Shown: piece by piece, positions 14,492 through 22,878 of the stretch
Numbering within the stretch: the first letter of the stretch is position 1
Layout of the letters: each line of letters begins with the position of its first letter
NCBI RefSeq assembly: GCF_001612745.1
Contig: NZ_BDBA01000114.1
Location: 1-42,300, forward strand
Source of the DNA: Nocardia amamiensis NBRC 102102
Lineage (GTDB): Bacteria > Actinomycetota > Actinomycetes > Mycobacteriales > Mycobacteriaceae
Direction: 5' to 3'
Length of the DNA stretch: 42,300 nt
Position numbers and translations under genes: made by a program
The notes under the pieces: generated by a model
What the model was told of the DNA's origin: nothing
Database searches by the model: none
The model's input: only the letters and a program-made list of their open reading frames with translations

Positions 14492-16339
14492 TCACTTGTC
14501 ATACGACGCGACACCGACCGGTCCGATGCCAACGCATAGATCGAGACCTGGTGTGGCAGAAGCGATCCGGAGCGATGTGCCGCCGCCGACTATCCGGACG
14601 AATACCGTATTCGGCCCCTCCCGGACCGGGGCCGCAACGGCTTTCCCGTGCTCGAAGCCGACAGTTATCCGGCCGTCCTGGTTGGCGAAGTAGTTGAGCT
14701 GCGCGGTCCACTCGTGCTCGAACATAGGCCCGTCCAGGTGCAGATGGACCGGCGCGGCGTTGGTGATCCGGTACCCGCAGCCCGGCTGCGGACCGGGAAG
14801 GATGATTCGATTCCACCAAACCACTGCTTCGACGATCTCTCCGGTGTCGGTGATCATCCGCAGATGCGGCGTCGAGTCGGCGAAAGCGCCGGGAGCGGCG
14901 ACGGGCGAGAGCACCTGACTGGTCAGGTTCTGGGGATAGGCCAGGGGATTCAGCACATGCCACGGCACTTCCTGCTCGAGCAGTGGTGCACCGTCCCACC
15001 CGGCCAGCGCTGATTTCACGTTCGTCACATACGTTCTGGTCGGGCCGACCCGCCACGATCGCACGAAGGTATAGGTGGACCACAGACTGCTCACGAGAAA
15101 GACCACCAGCGCGGCGACCACGACACGGCGCCCCGGGAACGACACCGATCCGCGTGACGGTTTCGGCCGGGCACGCGCCAGCAGCGCACCCGCGGCAGCC
15201 AGCACCACCGCCAGGTCGGCGAAGTAGCGCAGGGACTGCATCAGTTCCGCCGCGGTATTCGGTCCGCTGCGCGCCAGCGCCACCGCTAGCTGGACGACCA
15301 GAATGTAGGCCACGATCGCCAGCCAGACCGGAACCACCCGCAGCCGGGCGCGGACCGACCAGACCATCAGCCCGGCCAACGCGAGCCACGCCGCCGGCAC
15401 TGCCCAGTCCGGCGGATCCGCCCACGGTGTGGACGGTAACCACCGCTCCCAGACCCAAGGGCCGCCGAACAATGCCGGGACGATGCCGAGTGATGCCGCG
15501 CCCGGCAGCAGATCCCGCAGCTCGCGCAGGTCGTCGGGCACGACGGGGCCGCCGACCACCGCGAGATAACCGATCAGCCAGCAGGCCAGCACCGAGCCGG
15601 ATCCGGCCCACAGTGCCGCACCGCGTCGCGCGACCACACGAATCGGGGACTCGCCACCATCGACATAGCGAGCCAGGGCCACTGCCGCGAACGCGACTAT
15701 CGGCACGATCACCGACTTCTCGAAGAACAGCAGCGCCACCGCGAACACCACGGTCCCGGAAATGGCGTACCGGCGCCGACCGCTGCGGACCAGCAGCATC
15801 GCATCGCCGATCACCCAGGCGACGGCGAATTGCAGAGGCAGCGCGTTCAGGGCAGCCGACCACCACGCGAACGCAGGCAGCGTCAGCGGGCAGAACAGAT
15901 AGAAGACCAGCGGGGGCAGGATCGTCCACCGCACGCCCACCAACACCAGCAGCATCCGCAGTACCGCCACGGATGCCGCGAGCTGGAGTACCAGCAGCAC
16001 GGCCACCGGCCCGGCCCAGGCCAGCGGCGCCATCGCGGTCACCGCCCACGCGGTGGCGAAGGCCAAGGGCATGAAGTGCCCGTCATGGTTGTACAGCAGC
16101 AGATCCGCCGACCACAGCGGGAATCGGGCCGCTCGGCCGACCAGGATGAGATCGTCCCAATAGAAGTAGCCGCTGTCGGCTACCCACCAGCGGATCGCCA
16201 GCTGCGCCACGATGAGACATCCGGCCGCGACGACCACCGGCCGCGCATCCCGAATCCTGCGGGCGAAGCGGACCGTCGCCGACGATGGCGGCCGAGGGAC
16301 GCGCACGGGCTCCGGCACGACGAGCGCGGCAGTGTCCAT
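14492..16339 (-). CDS. large polytopic membrane protein, GT-C glycosyltransferase-like
   Basis: The 615-residue protein has a short basic N-terminus, about a dozen hydrophobic helices between residues 35 and 430, and a C-terminal extracytoplasmic domain of about 180 residues rich in strands (ITNAAPVHLHLDGPMF, GRITVGFEHG, PNTVFVRIVGGGTSLRIAS). The first loop after helix 1 reads SGYFYWDDLILVGRAAR; an acidic pair in this loop is where GT-C enzymes place catalytic residues. Such enzymes use polyprenyl-phosphate sugars to glycosylate the envelope. No donor or acceptor can be named, and it could be a non-catalytic relative. ATG 16339 is chosen because the frame before it is poor coding sequence. 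It stands alone, convergent with the MarR gene. Confidence 0.7.
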   Translation of the reverse strand: MDTAALVVPEPVRVPRPPSSATVRFARRIRDARPVVVAAGCLIVAQLAIRWWVADSGYFYWDDLILVGRAARFPLWSADLLLYNHDGHFMPLAFATAWAVTAMAPLAWAGPVAVLLVLQLAASVAVLRMLLVLVGVRWTILPPLVFYLFCPLTLPAFAWWSAALNALPLQFAVAWVIGDAMLLVRSGRRRYAISGTVVFAVALLFFEKSVIVPIVAFAAVALARYVDGGESPIRVVARRGAALWAGSGSVLACWLIGYLAVVGGPVVPDDLRELRDLLPGAASLGIVPALFGGPWVWERWLPSTPWADPPDWAVPAAWLALAGLMVWSVRARLRVVPVWLAIVAYILVVQLAVALARSGPNTAAELMQSLRYFADLAVVLAAAGALLARARPKPSRGSVSFPGRRVVVAALVVFLVSSLWSTYTFVRSWRVGPTRTYVTNVKSALAGWDGAPLLEQEVPWHVLNPLAYPQNLTSQVLSPVAAPGAFADSTPHLRMITDTGEIVEAVVWWNRIILPGPQPGCGYRITNAAPVHLHLDGPMFEHEWTAQLNYFANQDGRITVGFEHGKAVAAPVREGPNTVFVRIVGGGTSLRIASATPGLDLCVGIGPVGVASYDK

Positions 16340-16581
16340 GTCATCCCACGGTAGCGCCGGTCGGCTCCGGAACCCATTCCACTCGCCCCGGTGTTTCCCC
16401 GGCTTACGCTTTCCAGACCGCAACCAGTCCTGGGACCTGTCAGCATCCTGGTTCTGCGGCAGCACGCGTATCGAGCACCCGCGGTCCCGAATGGCCGGGC
16501 AGCGTGCGCTGCGCGGGGACGCTGGTCAGCGGTTGACGCGGCGACGACGTACGCCCGTCCGCCGCACCGCTGGGACCGGAC

Positions 16582-17751
16582 TCAGTGGCCGACGACGCCG
16601 CTCAGCTCGTTCGGCGTGCCGGGCAACGTGACGGTCGCTGTTTTCGCTCCGGTCGCCAGATCGATCCGATGCACCTGCTTGGTGGCGGGATCCGAGACGT
16701 ACGCCGTGCCGCCGCGGACGAACAACGCAGGTCGCGGTTTCTGCCACTGCAGCGGTTCCTGCCAGGGGGCGGTGACCGGAATGGTGCGCACGACGGCGCC
16801 CGCGACCGGATCGATCACGTGGATACGGCCGTCCGTGCCGAGGACGAGGGCCTCATCGTGCGGGCCGCGGCCGAGCGAGCGGAAGGTGTAGCTGGTGCCG
16901 AGATCGACAAGGCGCAGCGTGCCCGTGACCGTGTCGATCAGCGAGATCTGCTGTGGCCGTTCGAGTTCGGCGTCTTTGTCGCGCTTGTAGTCGCCGAGCA
17001 CGATGGGTGAGGTCGCGCTGCCCGCCTGGTTGCCGATCCGGCCGTATTCGGTGGGGCTGGTCACTTTGCCGATCACGCCGTTGCGGTAGACGAGCACACC
17101 GTTCTGGCAACCGATCACGACGGCCTCGCCCGCGGCGGTCGCCTCGCCGTGCACTCCGGGGCAGTCCTCGTTGCGCGCCTTCTCGGTGCGGTTCTTGTCG
17201 AGCACCGCGATGCCGGTCCGCTTTTCTTCGGTACCGAGCGTGACGACCAGTTCACCGTTGGCGAGTTCGATCGCGACGCCGTGGTGCGGGGCGGCGGCAC
17301 GGTAGGTGGAGGTCTTCGGTGTGCCCTCGGCGAGATCGGCGGGGTCGAACACGACGACTTCACCGGTGCCGTCGCTGAACAGCACGGTTCGCCCGGCATG
17401 GCGCACCACATGGCCCGGCTCGGGACCGGGGAACCGTGCACCGGTGAATTCGGCAGCGGTAGCGTCGAAAACGCGGAAACCGTCTGTGGTGGAGACGATC
17501 AGATGGCGGTCGTCCCCTGCCGGGTTGAGCCGGTTGAAGCCGTCGAGGTCGACCGTGCCCGCGAGCTCCAGAGTGGTTCCGTCGAGGACGTAGATGCCGC
17601 TGTCATGGGTGAGCGCGATCGGATCGGCGATGTGTTTTCGCGGGGTGTTCTGGTCTGCCTGCGTGCCGGCGCCGCAACCGGCGACGGTGAGAACGGCGGC
17701 CATCAAGCCGGCCAAGCCCGCCGATTTCGTGGTTCGTGATCGTGGCTGCAT
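16582..17751 (-). CDS. aztD: zinc metallochaperone lipoprotein AztD-like
   Basis: The 389-residue protein has a lipoprotein signal, GLAGLMAAVLTVAGC, with lipobox VAGC (Cys about 26). Repeated strand units follow, such as GIYVLDGTTLELAGTVDL, HLIVSTTDGFRVFDAT and IHVIDPVAGAVVRTIPV, as in a beta-propeller. APHHGVAIELANGELVVTLG and CPGVHGEATAAGEAVVIGCQNGVL fit AztD, the periplasmic chaperone that hands zinc to AztC. It lies 23 bases after aztC, as the third gene of the aztB-aztC-aztD unit. A second AztD-like domain is fused to AztB, so this gene is one of two copies. The assignment rests on sequence pattern plus the zinc-importer context. Confidence 0.83.
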   Translation of the reverse strand: MQPRSRTTKSAGLAGLMAAVLTVAGCGAGTQADQNTPRKHIADPIALTHDSGIYVLDGTTLELAGTVDLDGFNRLNPAGDDRHLIVSTTDGFRVFDATAAEFTGARFPGPEPGHVVRHAGRTVLFSDGTGEVVVFDPADLAEGTPKTSTYRAAAPHHGVAIELANGELVVTLGTEEKRTGIAVLDKNRTEKARNEDCPGVHGEATAAGEAVVIGCQNGVLVYRNGVIGKVTSPTEYGRIGNQAGSATSPIVLGDYKRDKDAELERPQQISLIDTVTGTLRLVDLGTSYTFRSLGRGPHDEALVLGTDGRIHVIDPVAGAVVRTIPVTAPWQEPLQWQKPRPALFVRGGTAYVSDPATKQVHRIDLATGAKTATVTLPGTPNELSGVVGH

Positions 17752-17774
17752 GGATTTCCTTCTGTTGGGCGGCG

Positions 17775-18692
17775 CTAACCGGTGGTGAGCCCGCGGACGA
17801 TGGCCTCGGTGTTGGCGCGCATCATGTCCAGGTAGGTGCCCGCGCCGCCGCCCGGTTCGGTGAGCGACTCCGAGTACAGCGGGATCACCCGCACGTGCAG
17901 GCCGGCCTGTTCGGCGAGCACCCTGGCCAGGCGATCGGGTTGCGAGGAATCGGCGAAGATCGCCCCGACCCCGGCGGCGCGGATCGTTCCGGCGAGCGCG
18001 GCCAGATCCGACGGGCTCGGCGAGGCCAGCGTGGTGCCGCCCGGAATCACGGCGCCGACCACGGCGAAGCCGAATCGCTCTGCGAGGTAACCGAAGACGT
18101 GGTGGTTGGTGACCAATTTGCGTCGCTCGGCGGGAATCGTGGCGAACCGATCGGTCATCCAGCGGTCGAGCCGATCGAGTTCGGCGAGGTAGCGGTCGGC
18201 CCCGGCACGGATCGCGGCGGCGTCGACGCCGTCGACGTCCGCGATGATCCGATCACGGACGATCTCGACGGCTCTGCGCACGCGACGCGGGTCGGTCCAG
18301 AAGTGCGGATCCGGCCTGCCGTTCGCGTCGTCGGCGGAGTAGCTGATCGGATCGATCTCCGTGCCGACCGAGACGGCCGCGACACCGGACCGCTCGGCTG
18401 CCTCGACGTTGCGCAGCACGTTCTCCTCGAGGCCGAGACCGTTGTAGACGATCAGGCTCGCGCGTTCGAGCTGGGCGGCCTGCTGGGCGGATATCGCGAA
18501 GAAGTGCGGGTCGGCGTTCGGCGGCATCAGGACGGTGACCTCGACCGCGTCGCCGGCGATGGCACGGGTGAGGTCGCCGAGAATATTGGTGGTGACGATG
18601 ATTCCGCCGCGGTCGGCGCCGGAATTCAGGCATGCGGTCAGCGCGAGCAGCGCCGCGGCGACCAGTGCGCACAGCCGGATCGCGGGCTTCAT
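17775..18692 (-). CDS. aztC: zinc ABC transporter substrate-binding lipoprotein AztC
   Basis: The 305-residue cluster A-I binding protein has a lipobox LTAC (Cys about 21) after CALVAAALLALTAC. Zinc ligands are visible as the His in MPPNADPHFFAIS, the His in RPDPHFWTDP, the His pair in VTNHHVFGYLAERFG, and the acidic residue in AIFADSSQPDRL. The long backbone helix and two-lobed layout fit metal-specific ZnuA/AztC proteins. It captures Zn(II) outside the membrane and delivers it to the AztB permease. ATG 18692 overlaps the AztB stop by 4 bases, so it is translated with it. The long His-rich loop of ZnuA is absent, as is usual in AztC. Confidence 0.92.
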   Translation of the reverse strand: MKPAIRLCALVAAALLALTACLNSGADRGGIIVTTNILGDLTRAIAGDAVEVTVLMPPNADPHFFAISAQQAAQLERASLIVYNGLGLEENVLRNVEAAERSGVAAVSVGTEIDPISYSADDANGRPDPHFWTDPRRVRRAVEIVRDRIIADVDGVDAAAIRAGADRYLAELDRLDRWMTDRFATIPAERRKLVTNHHVFGYLAERFGFAVVGAVIPGGTTLASPSPSDLAALAGTIRAAGVGAIFADSSQPDRLARVLAEQAGLHVRVIPLYSESLTEPGGGAGTYLDMMRANTEAIVRGLTTG

Positions 18693-20698
18693 CGGCCGAC
18701 CTCCACCATCACCGTCGGGCTGACATCGAGGGGGAACGTTCGTGCGCTTCGGAGGTTGTCCGCGTAGTCGATCTCGTGGATCACTTTGCCCGCAGGATCG
18801 TTGACATAGGCGCGGTGGTCGTCGACGAGGATCACCGGCGCTTGGGCGCCGGCGGCTACCGGCGCGGTCAGCGGTCGCGCCGCGGTGGACTCGCGCCCGG
18901 ACGCCGGGTCGTAACCGTGCAGCACGCCGTCCTCGGTGAGGGTCAGCACCGCGGTGCCCTCCCCCGCCGTGTTAGCCGCGACCACCGGGCCCGTCTCCAG
19001 CAAGGTCCACGTCGTGCGCCTGATGTCGAGCATCCAGACGCCGCGCCGCCGGGCCGGTGCCACCAGCGTCGTGCTGCCGGGGCGATGGAAGAACTCGACC
19101 GCACGGTCGCCATCGGCGACCGCGTGCGGATACGGGATCTTCGCACCCGTGAACACCGCGTCTCGCGCCGTCACCACCAATGCCCCGTCGGCGCAACCGA
19201 AGACAACGCCACGCCACGTCACCGCCGAGCCGCGCGGGTTCGGGCATCCCTCCGCGATGGCCGCGGCCGGTGCGCCGTCCCGGGTGCGTACCTCGATGGC
19301 TCCCCTGGCAGGCACCGAAACCAGCAAGTGCTCGGCGTAGGGCACGGCTGCCCCCTCCGCGATCACGCCGCGTTCGTGCAGCGAACCGGTGCCGAGCGCG
19401 GACCGGTCGAGCAGCGTCGTGCCACCCGCTTCGAAAGCGACTGCCGTGACACTGCCGTCACCGTGCACGGCCGACATCGCACCACCGGTGAACGCGCCGA
19501 GATCCCGCGCAGGCGCTCGGTAATAGTGCACATGGTCGCCGTGGTCGACCGTCCACGCGCCCGCGTCGACGGTACGCACCCGGCCACGGCCGGACAGGAA
19601 GGCGAAACGGCCGTCGCCGCCGATACCGTCGACACCTTCGGTCCGGCCGAGGTCGATGACGTCCCCGGTGATGAGATCGACAACCCGCACAGCGCCGGTC
19701 TCCTTGTCGGCCACGACAAGACGCGGCTGCGCTTCCGCGGTCTCCTCGGCGCCCTCGACATAGCCGTGCGGCGTCACCTCCACCGGCTGGGACGGCCCGC
19801 TCGCGCCGCAGCCGAGCAGCGGCGCGAGCGCAGCGAGGACCAGCGACAATGCCAGCGGTTTCGACGTCGGACCGGTCGAGCGAACGCGATCACGCAGCCA
19901 GGCCGACAGCGCGGAGAGGAAGAACAAAGCGACGGCGGTCGCGGCGATCGTCGCGCCCGCCGCGGTGCCCGCGTGCCACGAAATCACCAGTCCGGCAGCC
20001 GTGGCCACCGCACCGAGCGCCGCGGCGGTGAGCATGATCGACCGGATGCGATGCACCCAGTAGACCGCGGCGGCGGGCGGCGCGATGAGCAGGCCGAAGA
20101 CCAGCAGCGTGCCGACGATATGGAACGACGCGACGATCGCCAGGGTCACCAGACCGATCAGCGCCACATGCGCGAAACGGGGTCGCAGCCCGAGAGTGTG
20201 CGCTTTGCGCGGATCGAAGGTGAGCGCGACGAACGCCCGGTGGCCCAGTACCGAAACCACGGCCGCGAGAAGCACTGCGGCCGCCAGGTACCACAGCTCC
20301 CGTTCCCGGACGGCCAGTACGTCACCGAAGAGAAATCCGGTCAGGTCGACCGCGAACGACGGCGAATGCGACACGATGATCACCCCCACCGACAGCATCC
20401 CGACGAACAGCAGCCCGATGCCTGTGTCGGGCGCGAATCTGGTGCCGCGGCCGAGCACGGAGACCCCGACCGCCATCGCCGCCGCGCTGAATGCCGCGCC
20501 CAGCAACAGGTTTCCGCCCAGCAGGGCCGCTATCGCGACACCCGGCAGCATTCCGTGCGCCATCGCGTCGCTCAGAAATGCCATGCCGCGCACCACGACC
20601 CACGTTCCCGCGATGGCGCACAGGCACGACACGAGCAGCCCGCCACACAAGGCCCGCTGAACGAAGGAAACCTCGAACGGGGCGACCAACCACTCCAT
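18689..20698 (-). CDS. aztB: zinc ABC permease AztB fused to an AztD-like propeller domain
   Basis: The 669-residue product is a fusion. Residues about 8-272 are a cluster 9 metal permease with eight or so membrane helices, including GMAFLSDAMAHGMLPGVAIA and HTLGLRPRFAHVALIGLVTL, as in ZnuB/AztB. Residues 281-300 form another hydrophobic segment, PLALSLVLAALAPLLGCGAS, with a lipobox-like LLGC (Cys297). About 370 further residues form an AztD-like beta-propeller, containing DHGDHVHYYR (385-394), a likely zinc site, and CPNPRGSAVTWRGVVFGCADGALVV. Normal AztB is about 280-300 residues. ATG 20698 is used because an upstream in-frame ATG would lie inside the Zur-like palindrome. The frame is continuous and the joint shows no stop, so this looks like a genuine tethered chaperone. 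Confidence 0.88.
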   Translation of the reverse strand: MEWLVAPFEVSFVQRALCGGLLVSCLCAIAGTWVVVRGMAFLSDAMAHGMLPGVAIAALLGGNLLLGAAFSAAAMAVGVSVLGRGTRFAPDTGIGLLFVGMLSVGVIIVSHSPSFAVDLTGFLFGDVLAVRERELWYLAAAVLLAAVVSVLGHRAFVALTFDPRKAHTLGLRPRFAHVALIGLVTLAIVASFHIVGTLLVFGLLIAPPAAAVYWVHRIRSIMLTAAALGAVATAAGLVISWHAGTAAGATIAATAVALFFLSALSAWLRDRVRSTGPTSKPLALSLVLAALAPLLGCGASGPSQPVEVTPHGYVEGAEETAEAQPRLVVADKETGAVRVVDLITGDVIDLGRTEGVDGIGGDGRFAFLSGRGRVRTVDAGAWTVDHGDHVHYYRAPARDLGAFTGGAMSAVHGDGSVTAVAFEAGGTTLLDRSALGTGSLHERGVIAEGAAVPYAEHLLVSVPARGAIEVRTRDGAPAAAIAEGCPNPRGSAVTWRGVVFGCADGALVVTARDAVFTGAKIPYPHAVADGDRAVEFFHRPGSTTLVAPARRRGVWMLDIRRTTWTLLETGPVVAANTAGEGTAVLTLTEDGVLHGYDPASGRESTAARPLTAPVAAGAQAPVILVDDHRAYVNDPAGKVIHEIDYADNLRSARTFPLDVSPTVMVEVGR

Positions 20699-20713
20699 GG
20701 CGCAGCACTCTAC

Positions 20714-20732
20714 AATGATAACGATTATCATT
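20714..20732. promoter_or_regulatory. Zur-type zinc-repressor box in the aztA/aztB divergent promoter
   Basis: AATGATAA-CGA-TTATCATT is a perfect inverted repeat of 8-bp arms with a 3-base spacer, close to the Fur/Zur core (TGATAATNATTATCA type) used by actinobacterial zinc repressors. It sits 8 bases before the aztA GTG and 16 bases before the aztB ATG. TATCAT occurs on each strand within it and could serve as a -10 hexamer in each direction, so repressor binding would shut off both operons. Leaderless or very short leader transcripts would follow; that part is inference. Confidence 0.8.
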
Positions 20733-20739
20733 TCAACGA

Positions 20740-21438
20740 GTGATCGAGGAAGCGGTGCCGCCACCAGATATCCGTATCGCCGAACTGTCGGCCGGATACC
20801 GAGGACATCCGGTGCTGCACGAGCTGAGCGGCACCATTCCGGGCGGACAGGTGACCGCCCTCGTCGGGCCGAACGGGTCCGGCAAATCCACCCTGCTCGG
20901 CGTGCTCGCCGGTGTCATCAGGCCCACGTCGGGAACGCTCAGCCCGGGTCACGCCCGACCGGCATTCGTCGTGCAACAGAGCAGCGTCCCCGCGACCCTG
21001 CCGATCACGGTCCACGAAACCGTCGCCATGGGCCGCTGGGCGCACCGCGGCGCGTGGCGCCGCCTCACCCGGCGGGATCGGACGATCGTGCGCGAATACC
21101 TCGACCGCATGGACATCGCCGACCTCGCCGACCGCCGGCTCGACACCCTCTCCGGCGGCCAGCGCCAGCGCGCACTGCTGGCCCAGGCACTCGCGCAGGA
21201 ATCCGGCCTACTCCTGCTGGACGAACCGACGACCGGGCTGGATTCCCTTGCCCAACAGGAGATTTCCGAGGCGATTGGCCGAGTCTGCGACCAAGGCGTC
21301 ACGGTCGTGCACGCCACGCACAGCCGCGAGGACGCACTGCGCGCCGATCACTGCCTCCTTTTGCGCGGCGGGCGGATCGCCGCCCAAGGAGATCCGCACA
21401 CCGTCCTGCACAGCGAGCGAACCACCGAACCGGCCTGA
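20740..21438 (+). CDS. aztA: zinc ABC transporter ATP-binding protein AztA
   Basis: The 232-residue ATPase has Walker A GPNGSGKST (residues about 43-51), a Q-loop (FVVQQSS), the ABC signature LSGGQRQRALLAQAL, Walker B LLLLDEPTTGLD and a switch His in VVHATHSREDAL. It energises zinc import through AztB. It starts at GTG 20740, immediately after the Zur-like box, with no clear ribosome binding site, so a leaderless message is likely. It is transcribed away from aztB-aztC-aztD, and the shared operator links them. A small hairpin follows the stop. Confidence 0.92.
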   Translation: MIEEAVPPPDIRIAELSAGYRGHPVLHELSGTIPGGQVTALVGPNGSGKSTLLGVLAGVIRPTSGTLSPGHARPAFVVQQSSVPATLPITVHETVAMGRWAHRGAWRRLTRRDRTIVREYLDRMDIADLADRRLDTLSGGQRQRALLAQALAQESGLLLLDEPTTGLDSLAQQEISEAIGRVCDQGVTVVHATHSREDALRADHCLLLRGGRIAAQGDPHTVLHSERTTEPA

Positions 21439-21441
21439 ATC

Positions 21442-21462
21442 GCGGCGCACGGAAAACGCCGC
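21442..21462. terminator. hairpin between convergent aztA and MCE genes
   Basis: GCGGCG (21442-21447) pairs with CGCCGC (21457-21462) around a 9-base loop containing AAAA, 4 bases after the aztA stop and 42 bases before the end of the converging MCE gene. Confidence 0.5.
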
Positions 21463-21503
21463 CTCTGCACAGCAGACCGCTCTACGTTCAGGTGCACACC
21501 GAA

Positions 21504-22715
21504 CTAGCGTGGCACTCCCGGCATTCCAGCGAAGAGAATCCGAAAGACGCTGGGAGCGTGGAGCACGACCTGGGCTGATGGAACATAAGGAGCGCCTTCG
21601 TTGGTGTCGGTGACGGCGTAGTCGGCGTGGCTGCCGGGGACGCGGTCGAGAACCCCTTCGCAGCGTGGGCCGCCGGTGGCGTTCACCTTCGGCAGATCGT
21701 CGGGGTAGGTGTAGGGCCGAGCGCCGTACATGAAACCGGCGTTGAAGATGGCGCCCGGCACGGTTCCGCCGACGATGGCTTCGGCCGCGGGCAGCGCCTT
21801 CGCGATGCCGACGACCACGCAGTACAGCACGGGTGAGTACCGGTCGAGCAGGGAGCTGGTCGGTCGCAGGAGTTCCACCGCCGCGGCGAGACCATGCTCG
21901 TTCTCGGCGAGCACCGCCCTGGTGGTGTCGGCGAACCCGATGAGCTCGAGCAGCAGGGCATCCACGTCGTGCACACCGGTGGTGATCGTCTCGCTCGCGA
22001 CGGTCGCGTTGTCCACGGTGCGCAATAGATCGGGAGCGGTGTCGGCGTACAGTCCGGCGACATCCCGGGTAGCCGACAGGTCTTGTTGCAGCGCAGGCAG
22101 GCTCGGATTGAGCTGCCGCAGATAGTCATCGGCGCGGGCGAGGAGATCGCCGAACTGATCGCCGCGACCGTGCAGTGCGGTGCCCAGCGCGGCCAGCGTG
22201 GCGTTGAGCTTGCCGGGTTCGACCGCGGCGAGGATGGCGCTCAGCCGCTGGAACAGCGTGTTGTACTCGACGGTGACGGCGTCGGCGCGGATCGTCGCAC
22301 CCGGCCGCAGCGGCGTCGGCGACGGCATGCCAGGCGCGACGAAAGTGACGTACTTGGCGCCGAACACCGTGGTGGAGCGGATCTCCACCGTCGCGTTGGC
22401 GGGCACCAGCCGCAGCAACTCGGGGTCGAGCGCCAGCCGCAGGCGTACATGGTCGTCGCGATATTCCACAGCGCTCACCCGTCCGAGTTCCACCCCCCGC
22501 ATCCGGACCTTCGCATCGGGGTCCAGAACCAACCCTGAGCGGGGCGCCTCGACGGTGACCGTCGCGGTGGACCGGAACCGCCCCGCGTACATCGATACGG
22601 CGAGCACGACGACCGCGGTGATCAGCAGAATCATCACCGCCCCTGCGAATTTCAACCGAATCGCCCGCCACACGGCCAGCCGCGCCCGTTCGCGGGAATC
22701 TTGCTTCGGATGCAC
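21504..22715 (-). CDS. orphan MCE family protein
   Basis: The 403-residue protein has a basic N-terminus, one membrane segment (about residues 24-45, GAVMILLITAVVVLAVSMYAG) and then the MCE domain: STATVTVEAPRSGLVLDPDAKVRMRGVELGRVSAVEY, where VxMRGVxVGxV is the core MCE signature. A helical region follows, with NTLFQRLSAILAAVEPGKLNATLAALGTAL, and the tail has paired cysteines (LYCVVVG and PRCEGVL). In complete systems six MCE proteins work with two YrbE permeases to import lipids or sterols across the envelope. Here none of those partners is adjacent, so it stands alone. Ribosome binding site AGAGGTG precedes ATG 22715. It may serve another MCE complex elsewhere in the genome. Confidence 0.9.
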   Translation of the reverse strand: MHPKQDSRERARLAVWRAIRLKFAGAVMILLITAVVVLAVSMYAGRFRSTATVTVEAPRSGLVLDPDAKVRMRGVELGRVSAVEYRDDHVRLRLALDPELLRLVPANATVEIRSTTVFGAKYVTFVAPGMPSPTPLRPGATIRADAVTVEYNTLFQRLSAILAAVEPGKLNATLAALGTALHGRGDQFGDLLARADDYLRQLNPSLPALQQDLSATRDVAGLYADTAPDLLRTVDNATVASETITTGVHDVDALLLELIGFADTTRAVLAENEHGLAAAVELLRPTSSLLDRYSPVLYCVVVGIAKALPAAEAIVGGTVPGAIFNAGFMYGARPYTYPDDLPKVNATGGPRCEGVLDRVPGSHADYAVTDTNEGAPYVPSAQVVLHAPSVFRILFAGMPGVPR

Positions 22716-22822
22716 GGATCACCTCTTACCGCGGGCTGTGCAGGCGAGGCACGCCATCCGCCCTGACCCCAGTGACGGCGGCGGGTCGGTCCCCTTGCCC
22801 GACACTTCTCAATCGTAGTACT

Positions 22823-22839
22823 GTCCAGACACGTGTCCA
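22823..22839. promoter_or_regulatory. 17-bp motif upstream of cyp51, shared with the 26169 operon
   Basis: GTCCAGACACGTGTCCA contains the perfect palindrome GACACGTGTC and lies 40-56 bases before the cyp51 start. A copy differing at one base lies on the opposite strand at 26271-26287, upstream of the SnoaL-like gene. The pair suggests one regulator controlling both transcripts. Confidence 0.55.
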
Positions 22840-22878
22840 TGATAGGTTGCGGGCACCGATCCGGGGAAGGATTTCCAC

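Noticed and set aside
20640..20740. Metal-sensing riboswitch before the zinc operons
   Set aside because: The leaders are at most a few tens of bases, and the palindrome is explained by a Zur-type DNA operator.
20699..20764. Upstream start for AztB (22 more residues)
   Set aside because: It would put the Zur-like palindrome inside the coding region and overlap the aztA start; the extra residues (MIIVIIVECC) are simply the translated palindrome.
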